Of a stretch of 64,000 nucleotides of DNA, positions 35,036 through 44,534 are shown piece after piece. The DNA is from Blautia hominis (GTDB taxonomy: Bacteria; Bacillota; Clostridia; Lachnospirales; Lachnospiraceae). The notes beneath the pieces are model-generated. The model did not search any database, was not told the origin of the DNA, and was given only the letters and a program-made list of their open reading frames with translations. The DNA lies in NCBI GenBank assembly GCA_002270465.1, contig NQOF01000006.1, positions 124,001 to 188,000 of the forward strand. The letters run 5' to 3'. A program made the position numbers and the translations under genes. Every line of letters begins with the position of its first letter. Position 1 is the first letter of the stretch.

Positions 35036-36431
35036 ATTACTCGGCTCCTTAAAAGAAGCCATGGAAAAGACAGGTTTAAAGGATGGGATGACCATCTCCT
35101 TCCATCATCATATGAGAAACGGTGACTATGTGCTGAACATGGTGCTTGCCCAGGCGGCGGAAATGGGAATCAAAGACTTAAATGTGAATGCAAGTTCCAT
35201 TTTTGACATCCATGAGCCGATCCTTGAACACATAAAAAACGGTGTTGTCACAGGCCTGGAATGCAACTATATGGGCGGCAAAGTGGGCAGAGCCATCTCC
35301 CAGGGGATCCTGGAGCGCCCGGTGGTCTTCAGAAGCCACGGGGGGAGAGCCGGGGATATGGAAAACGGCTCCTCAAAGGTTGACATTGCGTTTATAGCCG
35401 CACCCTGCGCAGACTGCATGGGGAACTTGAGCGGCAAGTACGGACCTTCTGCCTGCGGCTCCATGGGTTATGCATTCTCGGATGCCATGCACGCAAAGAA
35501 GGTGGTGGCCCTGACTGACAATTTGGTACCATACCCATTGAGGGATACCTCCATTGCGGAAGGATACATTGATCATGTGGTGGAAGTGGAGCAGATAGGC
35601 GACCCCACAAAGATCGTCTCCGGAACCACAAAGATCACCCGTGACCCGGTGGGCCTGCGGATCGCAGGACTGGCCGCACAGGTGGTAAAGAATTCCGGAT
35701 ATTTAAAGGATGGATTTTCCTTCCAGACAGGAGCCGGCGGCGCGTCCCTGGCTGTTGCCAAATATGTGGAGGAAATGATGGAAAAGGACCATATCAAAGG
35801 CAGCTTCTGCATGGGCGGCATCACCGGATATCTGGTGGATATGGCAAATAAAGGGTATTTTGAGACCATTCTGGATGTACAGTGCTTTGATCTGAAAGCC
35901 ATTGAGTCCATCCGTGAGAATCCGAAGCATCAGGAGATCTCCGCCATGCGTTATGCCTCACCGGCTGCCAAAAGCGCTGCGGTGGACAGCCTGGATGTGG
36001 TGATCCTGGGGGCGACCCAGGTGGACACAGACTTTAATGTAAATGTACATACAGATTCCAACGGTTACATTATGGGCGGTTCCGGCGGACACTGCGACAC
36101 AGCGGCAGGAGCTAAGCTTGCGATTGTAGTGGCCCCCTTGATAAGAGCAAGACTTCCTCTCATTGTGGATGAGGTACTTTGCAAATCCACACCGGGCAGC
36201 ACCGTGGATGTGATCGTAACCCAGAGGGGCATTGCAGTCAATCCGGCCCGGAAAGAACTGAGAGAAAAATTAGAAAAAGCCGGACTTCCGGTAAAGGATA
36301 TAAAAGAATTAAAGAAGATCGCAGAAGAGATTGCGGGTGTACCGAAGGCCGTGAAACGGGGCGACAGGGTAGTGGCAAAAGTCCTGTACCGTGACGGCAC
36401 ACTTTTGGATACCATTAAAAATACGATATAA
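35028..36431 (+). CDS. citF: Citrate/citramalate lyase alpha subunit (CitF-like transferase)
   Basis: This 467-residue subunit transfers the carrier thioester from acetyl to the incoming acid. It opens [36 protein letters not shown], and the segment [13 protein letters not shown] and [22 protein letters not shown] are typical of CitF. ATG 35028 follows GGAGGTGCACAGT and overlaps the CitE stop by eight bases. No citC ligase, citX or citG accessory gene is in the window, so the carrier must be matured by products of other loci. Confidence 0.92.
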   Translation: MSKLLGSLKEAMEKTGLKDGMTISFHHHMRNGDYVLNMVLAQAAEMGIKDLNVNASSIFDIHEPILEHIKNGVVTGLECNYMGGKVGRAISQGILERPVVFRSHGGRAGDMENGSSKVDIAFIAAPCADCMGNLSGKYGPSACGSMGYAFSDAMHAKKVVALTDNLVPYPLRDTSIAEGYIDHVVEVEQIGDPTKIVSGTTKITRDPVGLRIAGLAAQVVKNSGYLKDGFSFQTGAGGASLAVAKYVEEMMEKDHIKGSFCMGGITGYLVDMANKGYFETILDVQCFDLKAIESIRENPKHQEISAMRYASPAAKSAAVDSLDVVILGATQVDTDFNVNVHTDSNGYIMGGSGGHCDTAAGAKLAIVVAPLIRARLPLIVDEVLCKSTPGSTVDVIVTQRGIAVNPARKELREKLEKAGLPVKDIKELKKIAEEIAGVPKAVKRGDRVVAKVLYRDGTLLDTIKNTI

Positions 36432-36451
36432 CTGGAAGGGAGCGGTTTACA

Positions 36452-36889
36452 GTGGATAAGAAAAAATTAGTCATTGGCGTTATCGGAGCCGATGTACACG
36501 CAGTAGGCATCAGTATTCTGGAACATGCATTTACGGGTGCAGGATTTGAGGTGGTCAACCTGGGGGTTATGGTTTCCCAGGAAGAGTATATCGCAGCAGC
36601 GATCGAGACCAATGCTGACGGCATCATGGTTTCCTCTCTCTACGGACACGGAGAGCTGGACTGCAGAGGTCTCCGCGACAAATGTGATGAGGCCGGATTA
36701 AAAGGGATCCTCCTGTATGTGGGAGGCAACATTGTGGTCGGAAAACAGCCTTTTGATGAGGTTGAGAGGCGTTTTAAGGCCATGGGATTTGACCGCGTAT
36801 TCGGGCCGGGAACCACACCGGAGACTACCATCACAGCTTTGTATGAAGACCTGGGCGTACCGGAAGAAGAACGTAAGGCAGCAGAGTAA
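36452..36889 (+). CDS. glmS: Glutamate mutase small subunit (methylaspartate mutase S)
   Basis: This 145-residue B12-binding subunit contains [10 protein letters not shown], the DxHxxG motif whose His16 replaces dimethylbenzimidazole on cobalt, and later [12 protein letters not shown] and GGNIVVG segments. With GlmE it interconverts L-glutamate and threo-3-methyl-L-aspartate. It starts at GTG after GGAAGGGAGCGG. glmL and glmE follow in the usual S-L-E order. Confidence 0.95.
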   Translation: MDKKKLVIGVIGADVHAVGISILEHAFTGAGFEVVNLGVMVSQEEYIAAAIETNADGIMVSSLYGHGELDCRGLRDKCDEAGLKGILLYVGGNIVVGKQPFDEVERRFKAMGFDRVFGPGTTPETTITALYEDLGVPEEERKAAE

Positions 36890-36904
36890 AAGGGGCGATA
36901 TATC

Positions 36905-38293
36905 ATGAAACCAGTGCTTTTGGTGGACTTTGGAAGCACCAACACCAAAGTGACTGCTGTTGACGTGGAGAATTGTGAGATTCTGGGAACGGCGGCAGCG
37001 TATACAACAGTAGAGACAGATATCAACAACGGTCTTCATGATGCCATAGAGGTTATGGAGAAGACCACAGGCCATCTGGAATTTGCAGAGACGTATGCCT
37101 GCTCCAGTGCAGCCGGCGGACTGAAGATGATTTCCTGCGGCCTGGTTCCGGAGCTGACGGCCCAGGCGTCCAGGGAGGCTTCCCTGGGAGCAGGTGCAAA
37201 GGTGTGGAAGACTTACTCCTTCCAGCTCACCAAGGGCGATATGAAGGAGATTGAGGAGTACCATCCCGATATTATCCTGCTTACCGGAGGAACAGACGGC
37301 GGCAATACGGAATGCATCCTGTACAATGCAAAGATGCTTGCCGGGCTTAGCTATGACTGCCCCATCGTGATTGCGGGCAACCGCTGCTGTGCGGACGACT
37401 GTCAGGAGATTCTGGAGGGAAGGACCACCTATATCTGCGAAAACGTAATGCCAAGACTGGGTGAGTTAAATATTGAACCGACCCAGAAGCAGATACGGGA
37501 AATCTTCCTGAACCGTATTGTGCAGGGAAAAGGACTGACCCAGGCCATGGATCTGATGTCCGGCATTATCATGCCCACCCCGTCGGCTATGCTGACAGCC
37601 ATGGAACTTCTCTCAGACGGCTGGGATGAGAGCCCGGGGATCGGGGAACTGGTGGGGGTGGATCTGGGCGGTGCCACCACAGATGTATATTCTGTTGCTG
37701 ACGGAAGTCCGGCCAATACCATGACAGTCATCAAAGGACTGCAGGAGCCTTACACCAAGCGTACCGTTGAGGGTGATATTGGAATGCGTTACAGCGTCAG
37801 GGGCATCATGGAGGCAGCGGGAGACAGAAAGCTGGCAAAGATTTCGGGACTTGCCCGGAACAAGGTAAACGAGCTTGTGGACTACCTGGAGCACCATACG
37901 GATTACATACCTGACAGCGAAGAGATGGAAAAAATGGACTATGCACTGGCATGTGCTGCCGTGGAGACCGCGGTTGCCCGTCATGCCGGTTCTCTGGAAC
38001 AGGTCTATACCCCCTGCGGTCTGACCTATGTCCAGAGCGGAAAGGATCTGCGCCGGGTAAAATATGTGGTAGTTACGGGGGGCGCACTGATCCACGCAAA
38101 ACATACGGAAGAAATTGCAGAGCACGCACTATTTGATGAAAGCGATCCTGCCTCGTTAAGGCCGGAAAAGGCGGAAATCTTAGTGGATAGAAAGTATATC
38201 CTGGCTGCCATGGGACTGCTCTCAAAACAGTACCCACAGGCTGCTCTGGAAATCATGAAGAAGGAGATTGCTTATTATGGACATAAGGAATAA
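36905..38293 (+). CDS. glmL: Glutamate mutase accessory protein GlmL
   Basis: This 462-residue ASKHA-fold ATPase opens [19 protein letters not shown], with a second phosphate-binding segment [14 protein letters not shown] near residue 255 and a late VVTGGALIH. GlmL/MutL proteins are thought to reactivate or maintain the B12 mutase. It lies between the two mutase subunits, 15 bases after glmS, and overlaps the start of glmE by 17 bases. AAAGGGGCGATATATC precedes the ATG. Confidence 0.93.
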   Translation: MKPVLLVDFGSTNTKVTAVDVENCEILGTAAAYTTVETDINNGLHDAIEVMEKTTGHLEFAETYACSSAAGGLKMISCGLVPELTAQASREASLGAGAKVWKTYSFQLTKGDMKEIEEYHPDIILLTGGTDGGNTECILYNAKMLAGLSYDCPIVIAGNRCCADDCQEILEGRTTYICENVMPRLGELNIEPTQKQIREIFLNRIVQGKGLTQAMDLMSGIIMPTPSAMLTAMELLSDGWDESPGIGELVGVDLGGATTDVYSVADGSPANTMTVIKGLQEPYTKRTVEGDIGMRYSVRGIMEAAGDRKLAKISGLARNKVNELVDYLEHHTDYIPDSEEMEKMDYALACAAVETAVARHAGSLEQVYTPCGLTYVQSGKDLRRVKYVVVTGGALIHAKHTEEIAEHALFDESDPASLRPEKAEILVDRKYILAAMGLLSKQYPQAALEIMKKEIAYYGHKE

Positions 38294-39725
38294 GAAATTA
38301 TCTGATGATGAGTTCTATGGAATACGGAAAGAGGTTATGGAACAGTGGCCTACCGGAAAAGAAGTAAATTTCGAGGAAGCTGTTGATTACCATAAAGCGA
38401 TGCCGGAGAGCAAGAGCTTTTCACGGAAACTGGCAAATGCCAAAAAAGAGAGAAAGACATTGATCCAGCCGAGAGCCGGTGTAGCATTGATCGACGAACA
38501 TATCAAGCTGCTTCAGTATTTACAGGACAAGGGCGAAGCAGATCTGCTGCCGACCACCATTGACTCCTATACCCGTCAGAACCGCTACGAGGAGGCTGAA
38601 GTGGGGATCAAGGAATCTATCCACACACAGAAATCCATGCTGAACGGTTTTCCGGCTGTAAACCACGGCGTATTCGGCTGCCGTTCCATCATTGAAAATC
38701 TGGATACTCCGGTACAGGTACGCCATGGCACACCGGATGCCAGGCTGCTGACAGAGATCTGCTATGCAGGCGGATTCACCAGCTATGAAGGAGGCGGTAT
38801 CTCCTACAATATTCCTTACGCCAAAGATGTGCCCCTGGAGAGGACCATCTATGACTGGATGTATGTGGACCGTCTGACAGGCATCTATGAGGAGGCAGGC
38901 GTTTCCATCAACCGTGAGCCTTACGGACCTTTGACCGGAACACTGGTTCCGCCTTCCATGTCCAATGCAGTGGCGATCATTGAGGCCATGCTTGCGGCAG
39001 AGCAGGGCGTAAAGAACGTGACTGTTGGCTACGGCCAGTGCGGTAACCTGGTACAGGACGTTGCGGCTTTAAGGGTTCTGGAGGAACTGACAGAGGAGTA
39101 CCTGGATAAATACGGCTACGAGGATGTGACCGTTACCTCTGTACTCCACCAGTGGATGGGCGGTTTCCCGCAGGATGAGTCCAAGGCATTTGCGGTTATC
39201 TCCTGGGGAAGCTCCGTGGCAGCTCTGGCAAAAGCCACAAAAGTTATTGTTAAGACACCTCACGAGGCAATGGGCGTTCCCACAATGGAGGCCAATGCAC
39301 AGGGACTCCGCTGTACAAAACAGGCCATCTCCCTGCTGGCAGACCAGGAACTGAAAAGTTCTGCCTTAGAGCTTGAAAAAGCCATTATCAAAGGGGAGAC
39401 CTGCGCAATTGTTGACAAATGCTTTGAACTTGGCATGGGCGACCTAGCACTGGGCGCTATCCGCGGAGTAAAAGCAGGCGTGCTGGATATTCCCTTCGCA
39501 CCCAGCAAGTACAATGCAGGCAAAATGCTGCCGGCCCGTGATTTTGAAGGCGCTGTGCGTTACCTGAATGTAGCCAACGTGCCGCTGCCAAGAGAGCTCA
39601 AAGACTTTAACCAGGGCAAGATCGAGCACAGGGCAAAGATGGAGAAGAGAAAAGCGTCCTTCCAGATGGTCATTGATGATGTATATGCGATCAGCAAAGG
39701 CAGACTGGTTGGAAAGCCGAAATAA
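38277..39725 (+). CDS. glmE: Glutamate mutase catalytic subunit (methylaspartate mutase E)
   Basis: This 482-residue TIM-barrel subunit performs the radical carbon-skeleton rearrangement of glutamate to 3-methylaspartate with adenosyl-B12 carried by GlmS. Seen are [42 protein letters not shown] and a C-terminal [17 protein letters not shown] 38277 follows AAGGAG inside glmL. An E-type repeat element separates it from the ammonia-lyase gene. Confidence 0.94.
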   Translation: MDIRNKKLSDDEFYGIRKEVMEQWPTGKEVNFEEAVDYHKAMPESKSFSRKLANAKKERKTLIQPRAGVALIDEHIKLLQYLQDKGEADLLPTTIDSYTRQNRYEEAEVGIKESIHTQKSMLNGFPAVNHGVFGCRSIIENLDTPVQVRHGTPDARLLTEICYAGGFTSYEGGGISYNIPYAKDVPLERTIYDWMYVDRLTGIYEEAGVSINREPYGPLTGTLVPPSMSNAVAIIEAMLAAEQGVKNVTVGYGQCGNLVQDVAALRVLEELTEEYLDKYGYEDVTVTSVLHQWMGGFPQDESKAFAVISWGSSVAALAKATKVIVKTPHEAMGVPTMEANAQGLRCTKQAISLLADQELKSSALELEKAIIKGETCAIVDKCFELGMGDLALGAIRGVKAGVLDIPFAPSKYNAGKMLPARDFEGAVRYLNVANVPLPRELKDFNQGKIEHRAKMEKRKASFQMVIDDVYAISKGRLVGKPK

Positions 39726-39733
39726 GATAGATC

Positions 39734-39838
39734 CGGAGGCAGTCAGCGCCGTATGGAGCTAAATCCTCCATATCCGTGTATCGCAAATCGTGTTACGGTT
39801 CACAGAACTGTGCTTTTTGCAGGGCTGTGAACCGTAAC
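39734..39838. repeat. Miniature palindromic element, copy E (partial)
   Basis: The right part is a perfect 14-bp inverted repeat, GTTACGGTTCACAG (39792-39805) with CTGTGAACCGTAAC (39825-39838). The left part (GGAGGCAGTCAGCGCC, CTCCATATCCGTGTATCGCAAATCG) resembles element D at 52987. No left end or flanking duplicate is clear. It sits inside the methylaspartate operon. Confidence 0.65.
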
Positions 39839-39869
39839 CGGAAAATCACAATAATAGGAGAAGTGTATC

Positions 39870-41120
39870 ATGAAAATTATAGATGTTGTTTGTTCCAAAG
39901 CAAGAACAGGTTTTTTCTTTGACGACCAGAGAGCGATCAAAAAGGGTGCTGTAGCAGACGGTTCCGCATACTTTGGCGAGACTGTAACACCCGGATTCAA
40001 ATCTGTAAGACAGGCAGGGGAAGCGATCTCCGTCATGCTGATCCTGGAGGACGGACAGATCGCATGGGGAGACTGTGCGGCTGTTCAGTATTCCGGTGCA
40101 GGCGGAAGAGACCCGCTGTTCTTAGCTGAGGACTTTATCCCGATCATTGAAAAATACATCAAACCGGAGCTGGTAGGCAGGGAAGCAGACAGCTTTAAAG
40201 ACCTCTGTGCAATGCTGGAAAACCTGCAGGTGGACGGAAAAAGGCTGCACACAGCCATCCGCTACGGTGTGAGCCAGGCTATCTTGGACGCGGTTGCAAA
40301 ATCCTCCAACAGACTGATGTGTGAGGTTGTGGCAGATGAGTACGGCACCACAGTATCCGAGGAGCCGATCCCCATCTTCACCCAGTCAGGCGACAACAGA
40401 TATGACAACTCTGACAAAATGATCTTAAAGGGTGCTGCGGTCATGCCTCATGCCCTGATCAATAACGTGAAGACAAAGCTGGGTGAACACGGCGAACTCT
40501 TAAAAGAGTATGTAAAATGGCTCAGTGACCGTGTGCTGAAACTGCGCAATGACGAGAATTACATGCCTGTATTCCACATTGACGTATACGGCACCATCGG
40601 CGCTATCTTCGGCGTGGATAACTATACAGCTATGGCAGATTACCTGGCAGAGCTGGAGGAGGCTGCAAAACCGTTCCATCTGAGGATCGAAGGACCTATG
40701 GACGCAGAGGAGAGAGAAAAACAGATGCTCTGCTTAAAAGGACTGAGAGAAGAAGTGGACAGAAGAGGCATTGACGTGGAGCTGGTTGCCGATGAATGGT
40801 GCAACACCCTGGAGGATGTCAAATACTTTGCAGACAATAAATCAGGCCATATGGCTCAGATCAAAACACCTGACCTTGGCGGCATCAACAACATTGTGGA
40901 AGCTGTCCTCTACTGTAAGGAAAAAGGCTTCGGCGCATACCAGGGAGGTACCTGCAATGAGACAGACCGTTCCGCACAGGTCTGCGTGAACTGCGCAATG
41001 GCGACCAAACCGGATCAGATCCTTGCAAAACCGGGTATGGGTGTTGACGAGGGTTACATGATTGTCTATAATGAAATGCAGAGGATCATTGCACTGAGAA
41101 ATGCAAAAAAATCAAGATAA
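39870..41120 (+). CDS. mal: Methylaspartate ammonia-lyase
   Basis: This 416-residue enolase-superfamily enzyme removes ammonia from threo-3-methylaspartate to give mesaconate. It has an N-terminal capping domain, then HIDVYGTIGAIFG, ELVADEWCNTLEDVKYF and AQIKTPDLGGINNIVEAVLYCKEKG, the last with the catalytic Lys. Length and motifs match the clostridial enzyme. AATAGGAGAAGTGTATC precedes the ATG. It lies directly downstream of the mutase genes and upstream of the P-loop protein. Confidence 0.94.
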   Translation: MKIIDVVCSKARTGFFFDDQRAIKKGAVADGSAYFGETVTPGFKSVRQAGEAISVMLILEDGQIAWGDCAAVQYSGAGGRDPLFLAEDFIPIIEKYIKPELVGREADSFKDLCAMLENLQVDGKRLHTAIRYGVSQAILDAVAKSSNRLMCEVVADEYGTTVSEEPIPIFTQSGDNRYDNSDKMILKGAAVMPHALINNVKTKLGEHGELLKEYVKWLSDRVLKLRNDENYMPVFHIDVYGTIGAIFGVDNYTAMADYLAELEEAAKPFHLRIEGPMDAEEREKQMLCLKGLREEVDRRGIDVELVADEWCNTLEDVKYFADNKSGHMAQIKTPDLGGINNIVEAVLYCKEKGFGAYQGGTCNETDRSAQVCVNCAMATKPDQILAKPGMGVDEGYMIVYNEMQRIIALRNAKKSR

Positions 41121-41146
41121 TTAAATGAAACTTTATTTACATGCCA

Positions 41147-41180
41147 GACCATTTGGCGGGCTTCTGCCTGCCAGATGGTC
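41147..41180 (+). promoter_or_regulatory. Strong hairpin between mal and the P-loop gene
   Basis: GACCATTTGGCGGG pairs with CCTGCCAGATGGTC around a six-base loop, with two G-T wobbles in 14 pairs. There is no T-run after it, so a processing or stability element is more likely than a terminator. It may set different levels for the gene downstream. Confidence 0.55.
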
Positions 41181-41213
41181 CGGCTGTTTCAGCATTTTGG
41201 GAAGGAAGAGTCT

Positions 41214-42152
41214 ATGGCATATTCAAAACAGATGCAGGAAGGAAACCTGTACAGCTTTTATTTTGCACCCAGAGGAAACCGGAGGATGGCGGATTTGGGA
41301 ATGCAGCTCAGCCAGATGTATTTAAGCCCTTTTGACCACATTATAGGGATCATAGGAGATGCCGGGGCGGGCAAGAGCCTGCTCATCAAAGGCATGTTTC
41401 CCGGTATTGACCTGACCAATGACGATGAGGGTGTGAACATCAGGCCCCTGCCCCTTCTGCATGAGGATCTGACGGACCCGTTTTCCCCCCACACCTATCA
41501 TCTGGACATCCGCTTTGAATCAGCATTTACCCAGATGCATGTGCTGGCGGACACGATCCTGGATGCAGCCAATCACGGAAAGCAGGTTATTGTGGAGCAT
41601 TTTGACCTGATCTATCCTTTGCTCCACAGAAACGCGGACCTGCTTGTGGGAATCGGCGAGGAGATCATCATCACCAGGCCCAATATGTTCGGCCCTCTGC
41701 CGGAGAATATAGCCAACATTGTGCACAAATCCGTTAAATACAGAAAGATGGCCCACACCCTGGAGGACTTGTGCGTGTATTATATGGGTGACGGATACGC
41801 CCAGGACGGCCCCCGCTCCGACGTGCGCCACGGGTTTGTGCTGGAGTTTGAGGAAAAACCGGATGTGGACTTATATGAGCTGGAGAAAAAAGTGAAGGAT
41901 GCGGTAAAACAGGATTTATCCGTATCTTACTATGATGAGAACCACGTGCAGATCGGTGAGATGGTCCTGGAATGCCTGGGGCCGCGGATGCATGTGTCCA
42001 GCACAGGAAAGATAGAAGATTTCACCCTGGTAAAAGACTTTCCCATTGACCCCAGAACCGGGTATTACATGCTGGTGGGGCTTATTGGCAAGCATAGGTC
42101 TGAGGACTTATCAGACTTTAACCGCATTGATGTAAAGCAGCAGTTAAGCTGA
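41214..42152 (+). CDS. Uncharacterised P-loop protein embedded in the methylaspartate operon
   Basis: This 312-residue soluble protein has Walker A GDAGAGKS (residues 48-55). The preceding MAYSKQMQEGNLYSFYFAPRG and following NDDEGVNIRPLPLLHED look highly specific. The C-terminal part (about 215-310) contains DENHVQIGEMVLECLGPR. From memory, relatives carry the uninformative name alanine-tRNA synthetase second additional domain protein. The start at ATG 41214 follows GGGAAGGAAGAG. Its fixed place between ammonia-lyase and mesaconase genes suggests a chaperone, kinase or cofactor-loading role for one of these enzymes. No catalytic function is established by the sequence. Confidence 0.8.
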   Translation: MAYSKQMQEGNLYSFYFAPRGNRRMADLGMQLSQMYLSPFDHIIGIIGDAGAGKSLLIKGMFPGIDLTNDDEGVNIRPLPLLHEDLTDPFSPHTYHLDIRFESAFTQMHVLADTILDAANHGKQVIVEHFDLIYPLLHRNADLLVGIGEEIIITRPNMFGPLPENIANIVHKSVKYRKMAHTLEDLCVYYMGDGYAQDGPRSDVRHGFVLEFEEKPDVDLYELEKKVKDAVKQDLSVSYYDENHVQIGEMVLECLGPRMHVSSTGKIEDFTLVKDFPIDPRTGYYMLVGLIGKHRSEDLSDFNRIDVKQQLS

Positions 42153-42184
42153 GCAGGAAGCAATAAGATTTGGAGGAGAAAGGC

Positions 42185-43030
42185 ATGGTTCGTAGTGTAA
42201 ACGTTGAACTTTTAACAGATAACATCAAAGAGATGTGTATTCAGGCCAATCACTATCTTGCCCCGGATATGGACAAGGCAATGAAGACTGCCTGTGCAAA
42301 AGAGACAAAACCCCTGGCAAAACAGATTTTGGGACAGCTATTGGAAAATCTGGATATAGCGGGCAAGGACATGATCCCCATCTGTCAGGACACAGGCATG
42401 GCGGTGGTTTTCCTGAAAATTGGCCAGGATGTCCATTTTGAAGGCGGCAGTGTGGAAGAGGCTGTGAATGAAGGAGTCCGCAGAGGATATGAGGAGGGAT
42501 ACCTGCGCAAATCCGTTGTGGGAGACCCGCTCCTCCGTGTAAACACAAAGGACAATACCCCTGCTATTATCCATTATGAACTGGTGCCGGGAGACCAGGT
42601 GGAGATCACTGTGGCACCTAAAGGTTTCGGCAGTGAGAATATGAGTAAGATCTATATGCTGAAGCCCGCGGATGGCGTGGAAGGTGTGAAGGATGCCATT
42701 GTCAGCGCCGTGAGAGAAGCCGGGCCAAACGCATGTCCCCCCGTAGTTGTGGGCGTGGGTATTGGCGGCACCTTTGAGAAGGCAGCCATCCTGGCAAAGA
42801 AAGCTCTCACAAGAGAAGTGGGTACCCATTCGGAACTGGAACATATCAGAGAACTGGAGGAGGAACTGCTGGCAAAGATCAATGAAATTGGCCTGGGACC
42901 TGCAGGATTTGGCGGTGACACTACAGCACTTGCGGTGAACATCAATACATATGCCACCCACATTGCAGGCCTGCCTGTGGCAGTGAATATCTGCTGCCAT
43001 GTAAACAGGCATATGGTAAGGACAATCTGA
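42185..43030 (+). CDS. Class I fumarase/mesaconase alpha subunit
   Basis: This 281-residue subunit of an iron-sulfur hydratase resembles the N-terminal part of class I fumarase. Likely cluster Cys are Cys67 in PICQDTGMAV, the one in NACPPVVVGVGIGG, and those in NICCHVNRH. In this operon the expected reaction is hydration of mesaconate to (S)-citramalate, although such enzymes often also use fumarate. ATG 42185 follows TGGAGGAGAAAGGC. The beta subunit follows after a 106-base spacer holding an ATGGCGCAGT direct repeat. Confidence 0.9.
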   Translation: MVRSVNVELLTDNIKEMCIQANHYLAPDMDKAMKTACAKETKPLAKQILGQLLENLDIAGKDMIPICQDTGMAVVFLKIGQDVHFEGGSVEEAVNEGVRRGYEEGYLRKSVVGDPLLRVNTKDNTPAIIHYELVPGDQVEITVAPKGFGSENMSKIYMLKPADGVEGVKDAIVSAVREAGPNACPPVVVGVGIGGTFEKAAILAKKALTREVGTHSELEHIRELEEELLAKINEIGLGPAGFGGDTTALAVNINTYATHIAGLPVAVNICCHVNRHMVRTI

Positions 43031-43136
43031 TTTTAGCATGGCGCAGTCCCGGATTTTGCTGCGCATGGCGCAGTATCCCCTTGGGGAAAACACCTGCCGG
43101 GACAGTGGCAGGGAATAATGACTAGGAGGTTCCGTC

Positions 43137-43673
43137 ATGGATAGATATTTAAATGCACCGCTTGACAGGGAAGAAGTAAAAACGCTTCAGGCAGGCGATT
43201 ATGTGTACATAACAGGCACCATTTACACGGCAAGGGATGCGGCCCATCTCCGCATGGATGAGGCCCTTGACAGAGGGGAGAAGCTTCCCATTGAGATGGA
43301 GGGCAATGTGATCTATTACATGGGTCCAACACCCGCGCGGGAAGGCCGTCCCATCGGTTCCGCAGGCCCTACTACAGCCAGCCGTATGGATAAATACGCC
43401 CCCAGGCTTCTTGACCTGGGACTTACAGGCATGATCGGCAAGGGTAAAAGAAAAAAAGAGGTTACAGATGCCATTGTCAGAAACGGCGCCGTATTCTTCG
43501 CAGCTGTGGGAGGGGCAGGCGCGCTGCTGTCAAGATGTATCAAGAAGGCAGAAGTCATTGCATATGATGATCTGGGCACAGAGGCCATCCGCAGGCTGGA
43601 GGTGGAAAAGTTCCCTGTTATCGTGGTTATTGATTCCCGGGGAAGGAATCTTTACGAAGAGGTATGTAAATAA
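43137..43673 (+). CDS. Class I fumarase/mesaconase beta subunit
   Basis: This 178-residue subunit matches the C-terminal part of class I fumarase, with TARDAAHLRMDEALDRG, the segment YYMGPTPAREGRPIGSAGPTT and ASRMDKYAP. It completes the hydratase whose alpha subunit lies upstream. TAGGAGGTTCCGTC precedes the ATG. A Rho-independent terminator starts 15 bases after its stop and ends the operon. Confidence 0.9.
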   Translation: MDRYLNAPLDREEVKTLQAGDYVYITGTIYTARDAAHLRMDEALDRGEKLPIEMEGNVIYYMGPTPAREGRPIGSAGPTTASRMDKYAPRLLDLGLTGMIGKGKRKKEVTDAIVRNGAVFFAAVGGAGALLSRCIKKAEVIAYDDLGTEAIRRLEVEKFPVIVVIDSRGRNLYEEVCK

Positions 43674-43687
43674 TCGACTCATAAATG

Positions 43688-43724
43688 CAGCGGAAAAGAG
43701 CACTCCTCTTTCCGCTGTATTTTT
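43688..43724 (+). terminator. Terminator of the methylaspartate operon
   Basis: CAGCGGAAA(A)GAG pairs with CTCTTTCCGCTG around a short loop and is followed by TATTTTT. It lies inside a longer open frame of the next gene, which is why I start that gene downstream. Confidence 0.85.
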
Positions 43725-43741
43725 ATGGGGAGAGGGCGACC

Positions 43742-44380
43742 GTGTGGCTGGTTCCCCTTCTTCTGACAGAACTTCTGCTCATTTATGTGATGGGACGTGT
43801 CAGCAAAGGGATAAAAAACCGGGAACTGAGGGATGCTTACGTGGAACTGGGGCAGACCCAGAGAAGGCTTGAGATTGCTCTGAGCGCGGCCCAGAAGGCG
43901 GCAGCAGTGGATGATCTGACCGGAATGATGAATTTCAAGTCTTTCCGCAAAGAAATTTCAATGGCCCTGGAAGATATGGAGGAGGACGAGAGCGGCATTC
44001 TGGTCATGATAGACGGGGATCATTTTAAAAGTATCAACGACAATTACGGACACAGCGTTGGGGATGAAGTGATCAAACTGACAGCACAGATGATCATCGG
44101 ACGAATCAGGACCGTGGATCTGGCTTCCCGCCTTCACGGTGATGAATTCGCGATTTTTGTTGCCAATACCTCGGATCACTCCGTTGCAAAAAGGATCATG
44201 GAGGACATTAACAACACCTTAGGAAAAGAGGCAAAGCGGCGTAATATGCCGTCCATCACGTTATCCGCCGGCGCCGTGATCGCCAAACACGGCGACACTT
44301 ACATTTCCCTTGCAAAAGCAGCGGATGAAGCGCTTTATAAAGCAAAAGTCACTCACAACGGAGGATTCGCATATCAATAA
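43742..44380 (+). CDS. Membrane-anchored diguanylate cyclase with HGDEF motif
   Basis: From GTG 43742 the protein has 212 residues: one membrane segment (VWLVPLLLTELLLIYVMG), a short coiled linker and a GGDEF domain. The start of the domain reads VDDLTGMMNFKSF, and the active-site motif is RLHGDEFAIF (132-136), with His in place of the first Gly. Such variants can remain active, but activity is uncertain. A GGGGAGAGG site lies at the right distance from GTG 43742; the open frame begins at 43685, but that part overlaps the upstream terminator. No EAL domain is present. It could make cyclic di-GMP for surface or adhesion control. Confidence 0.82.
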   Translation: MWLVPLLLTELLLIYVMGRVSKGIKNRELRDAYVELGQTQRRLEIALSAAQKAAAVDDLTGMMNFKSFRKEISMALEDMEEDESGILVMIDGDHFKSINDNYGHSVGDEVIKLTAQMIIGRIRTVDLASRLHGDEFAIFVANTSDHSVAKRIMEDINNTLGKEAKRRNMPSITLSAGAVIAKHGDTYISLAKAADEALYKAKVTHNGGFAYQ

Positions 44381-44404
44381 AGGAATCACCAACCTTTTTA
44401 AACA

Positions 44405-44460
44405 AAGGCACAGAGCCTGCAAATTCCGGCTAAACCGGAGCTGCAGGCTTTGTGCTTTTT
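44405..44460 (+). terminator. Terminator after the diguanylate cyclase gene
   Basis: GCACAGAGCCTGCA pairs with TGCAGGCTTTGTGC, with a small inner CCGG/CCGG stem, and ends in TTTTT. Confidence 0.85.
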
Positions 44461-44476
44461 ATGGTTATATCTGTCA

Positions 44477-44505
44477 TTGGAATAAACGGAAACTTAGGGT
44501 ATAAT
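44477..44505 (+). promoter_or_regulatory. Promoter of the membrane-anchored protein gene
   Basis: TTGGAA (44477-44482), a 17-base spacer and a perfect TATAAT (44500-44505) lie 29 bases before the ATG at 44535. Confidence 0.7.
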
Positions 44506-44534
44506 ATGAAGTATAAACAGGAAAGGAAAACGCC

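Noticed and set aside
43022-43095. ATGGCGCAGT direct repeat as an attachment site or riboswitch
   Set aside because: Only two short copies, no integrase and no known aptamer pattern.
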